Positions 6,565 to 14,746 of a stretch of 23,271 nucleotides of DNA are shown here, in pieces (position 1 is the stretch's first letter; every line of letters begins with the position of its first letter). A program made the translations under genes and the position numbers. The notes beneath the pieces are model-generated. The model saw only the letters and a program-made list of their open reading frames with translations. It was not told the origin of the DNA and did not search any database. The stretch is from NCBI GenBank assembly GCA_964427185.1, contig CAYRSN010000021.1:1-23271 (forward strand), given 5' to 3'. The DNA comes from Sulfurivirga sp964427185. GTDB taxonomy: Bacteria > Pseudomonadota > Gammaproteobacteria > Thiomicrospirales > Thiomicrospiraceae.

Positions 6565-7795
6565 TGCGATACGGTCAGTGCAGCAGGCGCTGGCCGAGTT
6601 TTTAAAAAACCTTCCCTCCGAACATCTGACGCTGGCCTTAAGCGGCGGCATGGACTCTATCGTTCTGATGCATGCACTTTCTGAGACAGGAGTCGCCTTT
6701 CGAGCCGTGCATGTGCATCATGGGCTGCATCGCCATGCAGATGCTTGGGCGGCGCATTGTCAGGCCGTAGCAAAAGCGTTGGCGGTGCCTTATAAAGTTC
6801 TACCAGTGCATGTGCAAACACGGAGAAAGGGGCTGGAGGCGGCTGCGCGAGCAGAGCGTTATCAGGCCTTGTTCAGTGAAATACCTCAAGGCGGTGTGCT
6901 GCTTACCGCCCACCACCAGCGGGATCAGGCAGAAACCGTTTTGTTAAATCTGTTGCGCGGCAGTGGTGTACGCGGCCTGCAGGGGATGCCGGCTCTGGTA
7001 TCCTGGGAAGATAAGTGGCTTGGTCGCCCCCTGTTATCCGTCCCTTACGGTGTATTACGCCAGTATGCACGGCATAGGCATTTAAAGTGGATGGAGGATC
7101 CCTCCAACCGTACGGGGCGTTTTTTGCGGAACCGTGTTCGTTACGCTGTGCTGCCTTTTTTGCGCCGCCTGCAGCCTGATATTGAGCAAAAGCTGGTGAA
7201 AACAGCCATGCATCATCAGGCTGCAGAACGTTTATTGGCGCAATATGCGGAACACTTGCTGACAGAGGTGCTCCATGAGGGACGCTTGCATGTGGCGGCA
7301 TTATGCCGATTGGATAGGGATGCACGTAATCATGTGTTGCGTTACTGGTTTCGTACCAAACACCGAGTGTGGCTGAATGAAAATCACCTGAAAGCGATTG
7401 ATACCTTGCTGTTTGCGCAAGCAGATCGTCAGCCGGAAGTAAAAATTGGGGCTTCTCTGCTGAAGCGCTTTCAGGGTTTATTGTGGTATCCGGCCTGTGA
7501 GCCTGAGCCTTGGCAGAGTCTGAGCTGGCAGGCACGGGATCAGTGCCCTTTTGAAATTAAGGGGCAGATTGAGCATGCACGGGATATTGTGCTAATGCCT
7601 TTTATACATACGGGGCTGGCCATCAAGCCTTATAAAAAAGCTTTTCAGGCGGCGGGTATTCCGCCTTGGTTGCGGCCTCACTGGCCGGTGATTATGCGCA
7701 TGGGCAAGCCGGTTTATATTTTGAATGTGGGGGCGGTGGTTGGCGCTGATCAGACAGCCATGTATGCAAGAGTGCGCGCGGCTTTTCATTGCTGA
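6542..7795 (+). CDS. tilS: tRNA(Ile)-lysidine synthase
   Basis: TilS uses ATP to attach lysine to C34 of the CAU-anticodon tRNA-Ile, so that it reads AUA. The 417-residue protein has the N-type ATP-pyrophosphatase P-loop SGGMDS (34-39). It also has the family block LTAHHQRDQAETVLLNLLRG (121-140), where the usual acidic residue is Arg in HQRDQ, and DPSNRTGRFLRNRVR (186-200). The C-terminal domain carries KPYKKAFQAAGIPPWLR. ATG 6542 overlaps the end of accA by 23 bp and has only a weak GGA before it; a start a few codons downstream (GTG) cannot be excluded. Enterics also carry tilS close to accA. Confidence 0.94.
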   Translation: MGALKAPDAIRSVQQALAEFLKNLPSEHLTLALSGGMDSIVLMHALSETGVAFRAVHVHHGLHRHADAWAAHCQAVAKALAVPYKVLPVHVQTRRKGLEAAARAERYQALFSEIPQGGVLLTAHHQRDQAETVLLNLLRGSGVRGLQGMPALVSWEDKWLGRPLLSVPYGVLRQYARHRHLKWMEDPSNRTGRFLRNRVRYAVLPFLRRLQPDIEQKLVKTAMHHQAAERLLAQYAEHLLTEVLHEGRLHVAALCRLDRDARNHVLRYWFRTKHRVWLNENHLKAIDTLLFAQADRQPEVKIGASLLKRFQGLLWYPACEPEPWQSLSWQARDQCPFEIKGQIEHARDIVLMPFIHTGLAIKPYKKAFQAAGIPPWLRPHWPVIMRMGKPVYILNVGAVVGADQTAMYARVRAAFHC

Positions 7796-7817
7796 AGCAG
7801 GTGCAATCCGCTAAAAT
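7789..7817 (+). promoter_or_regulatory. Putative sigma-70 promoter for pyrG
   Basis: TTGCTG (7789-7794) and TAAAAT (7812-7817) are separated by exactly 17 bases, with three and five matches to the consensus hexamers. Transcription would begin near 7824 and give a leader of about 32 bases before ATG 7856. The leader has no obvious Shine-Dalgarno and no hairpin. Confidence 0.5.
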
Positions 7818-7855
7818 AGCCTCCCATCTTGAATTTCAATAAAAAGCTCTTTCTT

Positions 7856-9487
7856 ATGACCCATTATATATTTGTAACCGGTGGCGTCGTTTCCTCACTG
7901 GGGAAAGGCATTGCAGCAGCCTCCTTGGGCACCTTGCTGGAAGCGCGCGGCCTGAAAGTGACCATGATCAAGATGGATCCTTATATCAATGTGGATCCGG
8001 GCACCATGAGCCCGTTTCAGCATGGTGAGGTCTTTGTGACCGATGATGGTGCCGAAACGGACTTAGATTTGGGTCATTACGAGCGTTTTATTCAGCGCTG
8101 GCTCAGCCGGAAAAATAGTTTCTCTACCGGGCAGGTCTATGAAAGCGTTATTCGCCGCGAGCGCCGTGGAGATTATCTCGGCGGTACGGTACAGGTGATT
8201 CCACATATTACGGATGAGATTAAACACAGAATTCGCTCTGCGGCCGAAGGGCATGATGTCGCTATCGTAGAGGTGGGTGGCACCGTTGGTGACATTGAAT
8301 CACTCCCTTTTCTCGAGGCTATCCGTCAGATGGGCGTAGAGGAAGGGCGAGATAAAACGGCTTTTATTCATTTGACACTGTTGCCCTATATTGCCGTGGC
8401 GGGCGAGGTAAAAACCAAGCCGACACAGCACTCTGTCAAAGAATTACGCTCTATTGGTATTCAGCCGGATATTCTGATTTGCCGTTCCGAGCGCCCACTG
8501 GGTGAAGGCGAACGGCGTAAGATTGCCCTGTTCACCAATGTGGAAGAGCAGGCTGTGATCAATGCATTGGATGCGCGCACCATTTATGAGGTGCCGCGCA
8601 TGTTGCACAACCAGGGGCTGGATCGTCTGGTGGTTAACAAGTTCCGCCTGGCTGTGCCGGATGTGGACTTGAGTGACTGGGACAAGGTGGTCGATGCCCA
8701 GTTGAACCCGCACCATCATGTGGATATCGCCATGGTGGGCAAATATGTGGATCTGACAGAGGCTTATAAATCTTTAATTGAAGCACTTGTGCACGCAGGG
8801 ATTCACACCCGTACCCGCGTTAATATTCACTATATTGATTCAGAAGCCCTTGAAAAAGAAGGCGTTGACAGGCTGGCGGATATGGATGCCATTCTGGTGC
8901 CAGGTGGTTTTGGTGAGCGCGGAGTGGAAGGAAAAATTCAGGCAATTCGTTTTGCCAGAGAAAACAAGGTGCCTTATTTAGGGATTTGTTTGGGCATGCA
9001 GATGGCGGTTGTGGAGTATGCCCGTCATGTCGCGGGGTTGACGGATGCGCACAGCACGGAGCTGAATGCTGAGACGCCTTATCCAGTGGTCGCGCTGATT
9101 ACAGAGTGGCGGGATGAGCAGGGCAATCTCGTCGTACGGGATGAGCATTCCGATCTGGGTGGTACCATGCGTCTGGGTGGGCAGAACTGTAAATTGGAGC
9201 CGGACAGCAGAATTACCGAAATTTATGGTCAGTCCCTGATCAGGGAACGCCACCGCCATCGCTATGAAGTAAATGACCTGTATGTGCCGCAGCTGGAGGC
9301 TGCGGGGTTGAAAGTCTCAGGCCGCAGCGAAGATGGCGGCTTGGTGGAAACTGTAGAGCTGGCAGATCATCCTTGGTTCGTGGCGTGTCAATTTCACCCT
9401 GAATTTACCTCAAACCCTCGTAAGGGGCATCCTTTGTTTAAGTCATTTGTCAGTGCTGCGCTGGCACAGAAAAAAGGAAACAGCTGA
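7856..9487 (+). CDS. pyrG: CTP synthase
   Basis: PyrG makes CTP from UTP, ATP and glutamine. The 543-residue protein (E. coli 545) has an N-terminal synthetase domain with MTHYIFVTGGVVSSLGKG (P-loop at 9-18), the Mg/UTP segment KMDPYINVDPGTMSPFQHGE, and VEVGGTVGDIESLPF. Its C-terminal class I glutamine amidotransferase domain has the nucleophile Cys378 in GICLGMQ and the His514/Glu516 pair in FHPEF. I chose ATG 7856 because the family starts at MTxYIFVTGG; a TTG nine codons upstream (7829) is also open but lacks a Shine-Dalgarno. The stop overlaps the kdsA start by one base. A sigma-70-like promoter lies just upstream. Confidence 0.97.
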   Translation: MTHYIFVTGGVVSSLGKGIAAASLGTLLEARGLKVTMIKMDPYINVDPGTMSPFQHGEVFVTDDGAETDLDLGHYERFIQRWLSRKNSFSTGQVYESVIRRERRGDYLGGTVQVIPHITDEIKHRIRSAAEGHDVAIVEVGGTVGDIESLPFLEAIRQMGVEEGRDKTAFIHLTLLPYIAVAGEVKTKPTQHSVKELRSIGIQPDILICRSERPLGEGERRKIALFTNVEEQAVINALDARTIYEVPRMLHNQGLDRLVVNKFRLAVPDVDLSDWDKVVDAQLNPHHHVDIAMVGKYVDLTEAYKSLIEALVHAGIHTRTRVNIHYIDSEALEKEGVDRLADMDAILVPGGFGERGVEGKIQAIRFARENKVPYLGICLGMQMAVVEYARHVAGLTDAHSTELNAETPYPVVALITEWRDEQGNLVVRDEHSDLGGTMRLGGQNCKLEPDSRITEIYGQSLIRERHRHRYEVNDLYVPQLEAAGLKVSGRSEDGGLVETVELADHPWFVACQFHPEFTSNPRKGHPLFKSFVSAALAQKKGNS

Positions 9488-10329
9488 TGAAGCTTTGTGG
9501 ATTTGATGTCGGGTTGGATCAGCCCTTCTTTTTGATTGCAGGCCCCTGTGTCATAGAGTCTGAGCAGATGACGCTGGATGTGGCAGGGCAGCTTAAAACA
9601 CTGACAGATCAGCTTGGCATCCCGTTTATTTTTAAATCATCTTATGACAAAGCCAACCGTTCTTCTGCCAAAAGCTTTCGCGGTTTGGGGATTGAGCAAG
9701 GATTACGTATCTTACAAAAAGTCAAAGATGAAATCGGGGTGCCTGTCCTGACCGATGTACACGAATATACACCACTGGAAGAAGTGGCCTCGGTGGTGGA
9801 TGTACTGCAGACGCCGGCATTTTTAGTGCGGCAGACAGATTTTATCCAGAATGTCTGCCGTCAGGGAAAACCGGTCAATATTAAAAAAGGTCAGTTTCAG
9901 GCGCCCTGGGATATGGAGCAGGTGGTCGCCAAGGCCAGAGAAGTGGGGAATGACCAGATTATGGTCTGTGACCGAGGCACCAGCTTTGGCTACAACACCC
10001 TGATTTCGGATATGCGCGGGCTGGCGATTATGCGGCGTACTGGCTGCCCGGTTGTATTTGATGCCACGCACTCCGTGCAGCAGCCCGGGGGACAGGGCAC
10101 GCGATCAGGCGGGCAAAGGGAATTCGTGCCGGTACTGGCACGTGCAGCTATTGCCACGGGCGTTGCAGGTATTTTCATGGAAACGCATCCCGATCCGGAA
10201 AATGCTCTGTCTGACGGCCCCAATATGTGGCCGCTGGGGCAGCTTAAACCTGTGCTGGAAACTCTGAAGGCATTGGACGATACGGTCAAGCAGCATGGGT
10301 TTGTAGAAAACAGTTTGCTGGGCGTGTAA
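9487..10329 (+). CDS. kdsA: 3-deoxy-8-phosphooctulonate synthase (KDO-8-P synthase)
   Basis: KdsA condenses phosphoenolpyruvate with arabinose 5-phosphate to give KDO-8-P, the precursor of the LPS inner-core sugar. The 280-residue cytoplasmic TIM barrel shows the family blocks FFLIAGPCVIESE, FKSSYDKANRSS, NIKKGQFQAPWDM, DRGTSFGYNTLISDMRGL, FDATHSVQQPGG and METHPDPENALSDGPNM. The sequence KGQFQAPWDM reads like the metal-independent class, whose otherwise metal-binding Cys near residue 11 is Asn; here residue 8 onward (VGLDQPFFLIAGPC) has no such Cys, consistent with that class. ATG overlaps the pyrG stop (TGATG). The pyrG-kdsA-eno order is a classic gammaproteobacterial operon. Confidence 0.97.
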   Translation: MKLCGFDVGLDQPFFLIAGPCVIESEQMTLDVAGQLKTLTDQLGIPFIFKSSYDKANRSSAKSFRGLGIEQGLRILQKVKDEIGVPVLTDVHEYTPLEEVASVVDVLQTPAFLVRQTDFIQNVCRQGKPVNIKKGQFQAPWDMEQVVAKAREVGNDQIMVCDRGTSFGYNTLISDMRGLAIMRRTGCPVVFDATHSVQQPGGQGTRSGGQREFVPVLARAAIATGVAGIFMETHPDPENALSDGPNMWPLGQLKPVLETLKALDDTVKQHGFVENSLLGV

Positions 10330-10394
10330 TTAAGCTGTCATATCCATGCGTTAGACTATTTAAGGTTTTATAAGTAAAAGGAAAAGAAAAAGCA

Positions 10395-11681
10395 ATGAGT
10401 AAGATCAAAGCCATTCAAGCGCGTCAGATTATTGATTCCCGCGGTAATCCAACTGTTGAAGCCGATGTGGTATTGGAATCGGGGCACATGGGGCGGGCAG
10501 CCGTTCCCTCCGGTGCTTCTACGGGTGCGCGTGAAGCCATTGAACTGCGCGATGGTGATAAAAGCAAGTTCATGGGTAAAAGCGTTTATCAGGCAGTTGC
10601 CAATGTCAATGACCTGATTGCACCACGGTTGACCGGGATGGATGCATGTGACCAGGCCGCACTGGATCAGGCCATGATCGAACTGGACGGCACGGATAAC
10701 AAAAGCAACCTGGGTGCCAATGCCATTCTGGCGGTTTCCATGGCTGCGGCAAAAGCAGCAGCTGCCTTTGAGGGCAAAGCACTGTTTGAATACCTCAAAA
10801 CAGATACCTACCGCATGCCTGTTCCGATGATGAACATCATCAATGGCGGTGAACATGCGGACAACAGCGTTGATTTTCAGGAATTCATGATCATGCCGGT
10901 GGGTGCACCCTCTATTGAAGAGGCAATCCGCTATGGTGCGGAAATTTTCCATACGCTGAAAAAAGTTCTGCATGACAAGGGCTATAACACAGCTGTGGGA
11001 GATGAAGGTGGCTTTGCGCCTGATCTGAAGTCCAACGAAGAGGCGATTCAGGTGATTCTGGAGGCCGTAGAAAAGGCGGGCTATACACCGGGCGAGCAGA
11101 TCATGATCGCGATTGATGCGGCTTCTTCCGAGCTGTGGGATAAAGAGAGCGCCACCTATTACCTGGCTTCAGAAGACAAGCGCCTGAGCAGTGCGGAAAT
11201 GGTGGATTTTCTGGCAGACTGGGTGGCGCGTTATCCAATCGTTTCCATTGAAGACGGTCTGGCGGAAGATGACTGGGACGGTTGGGCGCTGCTGACTGAA
11301 AAACTGGGTGGCAAAGTGCAGCTGGTGGGGGATGATCTGTTTGTCACCAACCCTGCTATTTTGCAAGAAGGCATTGAGAAAAACATTGCCAACTCCATTT
11401 TGATCAAGGTTAATCAGATTGGTACCCTGACCGAAACCTTAGCTGCAATTGATATGGCGAAAAAGGCTGGGTATACCGCGGTTATCTCTCATCGTTCCGG
11501 CGAAACGGAAGATGTTACCATTGCGGATCTGGCCGTTGCTACAGGTGCCGGTCAGATTAAAACAGGCTCTATGAGCCGTACGGATCGTGTTGCCAAGTAC
11601 AACCAGCTACTACGCATCAGCGAACAGCTGGGCGAAGCAGCTGTCTATCCGGGTAAAGCAGCCTTTTACAACCTGAAGTAA
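10395..11681 (+). CDS. eno: Enolase
   Basis: Enolase interconverts 2-phosphoglycerate and phosphoenolpyruvate; in gammaproteobacteria it can also be part of the RNA degradosome. The 428-residue protein carries DSRGNPTVE (14-22), the flexible loop SGASTGAREA, Glu204 in GDEGGFAPD, the metal ligands Asp241, Glu286 and Asp313, the signature ILIKVNQIGTLTET (335-348) with catalytic Lys338, and SHRSGETED (365-373). An AAAGGA lies about 13 bases before the ATG. The 65 bp after kdsA are A/T-rich, with a TATAAG at 10369-10374 but no convincing -35 box, so it is unclear whether eno has its own promoter. It supplies the PEP that KdsA uses. The stop overlaps the ftsB start. Confidence 0.98.
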   Translation: MSKIKAIQARQIIDSRGNPTVEADVVLESGHMGRAAVPSGASTGAREAIELRDGDKSKFMGKSVYQAVANVNDLIAPRLTGMDACDQAALDQAMIELDGTDNKSNLGANAILAVSMAAAKAAAAFEGKALFEYLKTDTYRMPVPMMNIINGGEHADNSVDFQEFMIMPVGAPSIEEAIRYGAEIFHTLKKVLHDKGYNTAVGDEGGFAPDLKSNEEAIQVILEAVEKAGYTPGEQIMIAIDAASSELWDKESATYYLASEDKRLSSAEMVDFLADWVARYPIVSIEDGLAEDDWDGWALLTEKLGGKVQLVGDDLFVTNPAILQEGIEKNIANSILIKVNQIGTLTETLAAIDMAKKAGYTAVISHRSGETEDVTIADLAVATGAGQIKTGSMSRTDRVAKYNQLLRISEQLGEAAVYPGKAAFYNLK

Positions 11682-12019
11682 TGGCATACCGTCTGGTCGT
11701 TTTGGGGTTGATCATTGTCGCAGTGCTGTTGCAGGTGCGTTTATGGTCAACACAAGGCGGCCTGGCTGAGCTCTGGCACTTGCAAAAGCAGGTGGCAGCA
11801 CTCAGCCAGAAAGTCGCTCAGCAGCAGGCAGAAAACCAAATACTGGTTGAAAAAATTCATGCGCTTAAACATGATCCTCAGGCCGTTGAAGCTTTAGCGC
11901 GTAAAACCTTGGGCATGCTTAAGGAAGATGAGCAGTTCATCCGCCTGATCACCTTGAAAAAATCCGACACTTCAGCTTCTGAAGTGGCTTTTTCCGCTCA
12001 AAATACCAAGCCGAAATAG
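11681..12019 (+). CDS. ftsB: Cell division protein FtsB
   Basis: FtsB is a bitopic inner-membrane protein of the FtsQLB complex that activates septal peptidoglycan synthesis. The 112-residue product has an N-terminal membrane segment (about residues 4-19). A periplasmic coiled coil follows (about 28-63), with leucine/glutamine/alanine heptads through LAELWHLQKQVAALSQKVAQ and ENQILVEKIHALK. It ends with the conserved block ALARKTLGMLKEDE, where the family reads aR..LG....DE. Its position directly after eno (TAATG overlap) is the conserved eno-ftsB arrangement. In many gammaproteobacteria ispD comes next; here a convergent Smr gene follows instead. Confidence 0.94.
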   Translation: MAYRLVVLGLIIVAVLLQVRLWSTQGGLAELWHLQKQVAALSQKVAQQQAENQILVEKIHALKHDPQAVEALARKTLGMLKEDEQFIRLITLKKSDTSASEVAFSAQNTKPK

Positions 12020-12056
12020 CATTTTTTCCAAAACATTTCCCAAAAAACTTTTTTTG

Positions 12057-12074
12057 AAAAAAGGGGAGACCCCT
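12057..12074 (-). terminator. Rho-independent terminator of the Smr gene
   Basis: Read on the minus strand, AGGGG and CCCCT (5-bp stem, loop TCT) are followed by six T residues. It lies 45 bp beyond the Smr stop. On the plus strand the hairpin is followed by GTTTAGG, a poor T-run, so it is not a good ftsB terminator. Confidence 0.65.
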
Positions 12075-12118
12075 GTTTAGGTCTGTAAAATACCTGAAAA
12101 CCAAGTGATGATTTCACG

Positions 12119-12670
12119 TCAGGTGTGCGCTTTTATGAACACATAGGTCGCTCCTGTATCCCCGTCTTTAGGCTGAGCAGTGGAAAACGCCAAGACAAAG
12201 GGGAGTGCAGGCAGAAGCTGGTGTGTCATCTGCTTGAGTACCGACTTTCCCGTTTCAGAGTTATAACCTTTTCCGTGAATAATCAGCGCATAGCGAGCGC
12301 CTAAATGCCAGGCCTCCCAAAGAAACTGCCTGAGCACAGGTTCGGCTTCTTCCAGTGTCATGCCGTGCAGATCCAGTTTCCAAGGTGTGGTAAAGCGCCC
12401 TTTTTTCAGTTTTTCGATTTCTTGAGGGCGTAGGCTGCTGCGTTGCCACCAGATACGGCCTTGCGGTGTATGTTCCGTGTGAAAAGCATCGGATAAGGTA
12501 TCAAACTCCCCACCCATTGAGCAGGGCTGTGAGTGGCTGAGTGGACGCTTGATCGGCTTTTTGGGTGTTTGTGTTGGTGCGATACGTTTTGAGGCTTTCA
12601 GCGGCTGCACTTTCTGTTGTCGGATAAATTGTGCCCAAAGGTCGTCTGTTGCAGGGCCTTTGTCTGTCAT
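12119..12670 (-). CDS. Smr-domain protein (SmrA/SmrB-like putative endonuclease)
   Basis: The product is a 183-residue cytoplasmic protein. Residues 1-90 are basic, proline-rich and probably partly disordered, with a short segment RPQEIEKLKKGRF just before the domain as in other Smr proteins. The Smr domain spans about 97-181 and has all three signatures: LDLHGMTLEEA (99-109), the active-site loop IHGKG (131-135), and GDTGATYV (170-177). Stand-alone Smr proteins such as E. coli SmrB cleave mRNA at collided ribosomes. The HGKG loop is as in SmrA, whereas the LDLHG motif is as in SmrB, so I leave the subfamily open. It is divergent from surE with 53 bp between starts. Confidence 0.9.
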   Translation of the reverse strand: MTDKGPATDDLWAQFIRQQKVQPLKASKRIAPTQTPKKPIKRPLSHSQPCSMGGEFDTLSDAFHTEHTPQGRIWWQRSSLRPQEIEKLKKGRFTTPWKLDLHGMTLEEAEPVLRQFLWEAWHLGARYALIIHGKGYNSETGKSVLKQMTHQLLPALPFVLAFSTAQPKDGDTGATYVFIKAHT

Positions 12671-12723
12671 AGCGGTATGGGGTTGTTTAGAATAGGTGCA
12701 TCTTAATGGGATTTGAGGCGTAA

Positions 12724-13473
12724 ATGAATATTTTAGTATCTAATGATGATGGCTATCTGGCTCCGGGCATTCAAACGCTGTTTAAGGCGTTGAAACAGTG
12801 GCAGGGTGCAGATGCGGTCTGTGTGATGGCACCCGATCGGAACCGCTCCGCGGCCAGTAATTCGTTAACCCTGTTAAACCCGTTACGGATTGAAGAGGTC
12901 GAACCGAATGTTTATGCGGTAAACGGTACCCCGACAGATTGTGTTCATCTGGGCATTAACGGGGCGATTGCATTTCAGGCGGATATGGTGATTTCAGGCA
13001 TCAATGCTGGTGCGAATATGGGAGATGATGTGCTGTACTCCGGTACTGTCGCTGCTGCAACGGAGGGACGCTTTTTAGGTAAGCCTGCTTTGGCAGTTTC
13101 TTTGGTGGGAGAGCGTCATTTTGAAACCGCTGCGCACTGGACATTGCGTATTCTGGCGCAACTTGGGACACTGACAACACCTGCGAATACGATTTTAAAT
13201 GTCAATGTGCCGGATTGTTCCATAGAGGCGGTAAAAGGGGTGAAAATCACTCGCTTGGGGCGGCGGCATCAGTCCGAGCCTGTTGTTTGTGACAAGGATC
13301 CTCGCGGCTTGCCCATGTATTGGATCGGGCCGGCTGGCAGTGCCGCAGATGATGCAGAGGGTACGGATTTTCATGCGGTAGCGCAGGGGTATGTTTCTAT
13401 TACACCGTTGCAGATTGATTTGACACACTATCGGCTGCTTGAGCAGATGCAGACATGGACGCATCAGCTGTAA
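12724..13473 (+). CDS. surE: 5'/3'-nucleotidase SurE
   Basis: SurE is a metal-dependent phosphatase acting on nucleoside 5'- and 3'-monophosphates, associated with stationary-phase survival. The 249-residue protein starts MNILVSNDDGYLAPGI, giving metal ligands Asp8 and Asp9. Ser42 in DRNRSAASNSLTL and Asn94 in SGINAGANMGDDVLYSGTV complete the family's metal site. GAGG lies 5 bases before the ATG. A TAGAAT box at 12688-12693 might be a -10, but no fitting -35 is seen. It overlaps pcm by 19 bp and heads the surE-pcm-yqaA-nlpD operon. Confidence 0.97.
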   Translation: MNILVSNDDGYLAPGIQTLFKALKQWQGADAVCVMAPDRNRSAASNSLTLLNPLRIEEVEPNVYAVNGTPTDCVHLGINGAIAFQADMVISGINAGANMGDDVLYSGTVAAATEGRFLGKPALAVSLVGERHFETAAHWTLRILAQLGTLTTPANTILNVNVPDCSIEAVKGVKITRLGRRHQSEPVVCDKDPRGLPMYWIGPAGSAADDAEGTDFHAVAQGYVSITPLQIDLTHYRLLEQMQTWTHQL

Positions 13474-14174
13474 ACCTGGATACAGTGGCACCGTTGCACT
13501 GGCCTACGCCGGCATTTAAGGCGGCGCAGGGGGTGGGTATGACCTCTCAGAGAACGCGGGACAGGCTTGTTAAGCTGCTGAACCAGGAAGGCATTACCCA
13601 GCCTGAGGTGCTGCAGGCATTACGTGTTACCCCTCGGCACCTGTTTGTCAGCGAGGCTTTGGCATCGCGTGCATATGAGAACACGGCGCTGCCTATTGGA
13701 TATGGCCAGACGATTTCTCAGCCGTATATTGTGGCGCTTATGACACAGTTTCTGGCACAGAAAGGTGTGCCGCTGGGGCGAGTATTGGAAGTGGGGACAG
13801 GCTCCGGTTATCAGGCGGCGATTCTGTCACAGCTGGCAGATGAGGTATACACAGTAGAGCGTATTGCGCCTTTGCAGGTACAGGCGCGCCAGGTGCTGGA
13901 TGCGCTGGGTCTGAGTAATATTCATTACGCGCTCAGTGACGGACAGTGGGGCTGGCCTGAGCATGCGCCTTATGATGCCATTCTTTCTGCCGCCAGCCCT
14001 CCGGAGGTGCCAGCCGCACTGGTGGAGCAGCTTGCCATGGGCGGGCGGCTGGTTATGCCTGTAGGTGAGGCTCATCAACGATTGATTGGGCTGGAAAAAA
14101 CGCAATCGGGTATCCGCACTTATGATTTGGGGGCGGTTCGGTTTGTACCCATGTTAGCTGGAGTCATGCAATGA
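13455..14174 (+). CDS. pcm: Protein-L-isoaspartate O-methyltransferase
   Basis: Pcm repairs age-damaged proteins by SAM-dependent methylation of isoaspartyl residues. The 239-residue protein has NTALPIGYGQTISQPYIVALM (76-96), the SAM motif I VLEVGTGSGYQAAIL (110-124), and ends with VRFVPM as in the family. The conserved core begins at GMTSQRTRDRL (28-38). The upstream ATG overlaps surE by 19 bp; an ATG at 13539, preceded by a G-rich stretch, would give a 211-residue protein close to the E. coli length (208). I keep the longer form because the sequence just before that methionine (GVG) resembles the N-terminal extension of other gammaproteobacterial Pcm, but the start is open. Confidence 0.95.
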   Translation: MDASAVNLDTVAPLHWPTPAFKAAQGVGMTSQRTRDRLVKLLNQEGITQPEVLQALRVTPRHLFVSEALASRAYENTALPIGYGQTISQPYIVALMTQFLAQKGVPLGRVLEVGTGSGYQAAILSQLADEVYTVERIAPLQVQARQVLDALGLSNIHYALSDGQWGWPEHAPYDAILSAASPPEVPAALVEQLAMGGRLVMPVGEAHQRLIGLEKTQSGIRTYDLGAVRFVPMLAGVMQ

Positions 14175-14746
14175 TTTTTACACGTTTATATGATCAGACC
14201 TTATCCTGGGCAAAGCACCCGGCAGCCCCGCGCTATTTGGGGATAATGAGCTTTGCTGAGGCCTCTTTTTTTCCGATTCCGCCGGATGTGATGTTAATGC
14301 CAATGGCGCTTTCAAGACCGGACAAGGCATTACGGTATGCTTGGATCGCCACTTTCTGGTCCACTATGGGCGGGGTGTTCGGTTATGTGTTGGGTTTAGC
14401 GTTGTTCGATCTGCTGCTGCCGTGGCTGGAAGCATTGGGGTATGGTGAAAAGATTGCACAGGCGCAAGGGTTTTTTGATGAATATGGTGCCTGGGTAGTG
14501 TTTATCGCTGGGTTTTCTCCCATTCCTTATAAGCTGTTTACATTGACGGCAGGTGCCATGCAGATGCCGTTGCTGCCTTTTGTAATTGCGGCCTTACTGG
14601 GAAGAGGCGGGCGATTTTTTCTTGTGGCGTGGTTGATGCGTATCGGTGGCGCACGTTATGCGGATCAGATTCGTAGGCAGGTGGAGTGGTTGGGATGGCT
14701 GTTCGTTATTGTATTTGGTGCCTGGCTGGCGTGGCGTATGTTATAG
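14171..14746 (+). CDS. YqaA family inner-membrane protein (VTT/DedA-like domain)
   Basis: The product is 191 residues with four or five hydrophobic segments. It shows the VTT/SNARE-associated pattern: a re-entrant segment SFAEASFFPIPPDVMLMPMAL (about 27-47), G-G-x-x-G-Y-x-L-G (67-75), and FSPIPYKLFTLTAGAMQMP (about 114-132). DedA-superfamily proteins include undecaprenyl-phosphate and phospholipid transporters; the YqaA branch is less well characterised. The start is locked by a 4-bp ATGA overlap with pcm. surE-pcm-yqaA-nlpD is a common order in non-enteric gammaproteobacteria, so a cell-envelope role fits. Confidence 0.88.
   Translation: MIFTRLYDQTLSWAKHPAAPRYLGIMSFAEASFFPIPPDVMLMPMALSRPDKALRYAWIATFWSTMGGVFGYVLGLALFDLLLPWLEALGYGEKIAQAQGFFDEYGAWVVFIAGFSPIPYKLFTLTAGAMQMPLLPFVIAALLGRGGRFFLVAWLMRIGGARYADQIRRQVEWLGWLFVIVFGAWLAWRML
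14683..14686 (+). promoter_or_regulatory. Ribosome binding site favouring ATG 14695 for nlpD
   Basis: GGAG ends 8 bases before ATG 14695. The in-frame GTG at 14686 overlaps the motif itself and so is the less likely start. Confidence 0.55.

Noticed and set aside
6903..7535. Minus-strand open frame of 210 codons opposite tilS
   Set aside because: No motifs and biased composition; tilS on the plus strand has intact catalytic blocks.
10330..10394. Possible eno promoter or regulatory leader
   Set aside because: A TATAAG box exists, but no -35 at 16-18 bases and no stable hairpin, so I do not call a site.
12020..12056. A/T-rich runs after ftsB that look like a terminator
   Set aside because: The A and T tracts could pair only without any G/C stem; the nearby real hairpin is oriented for the Smr gene.
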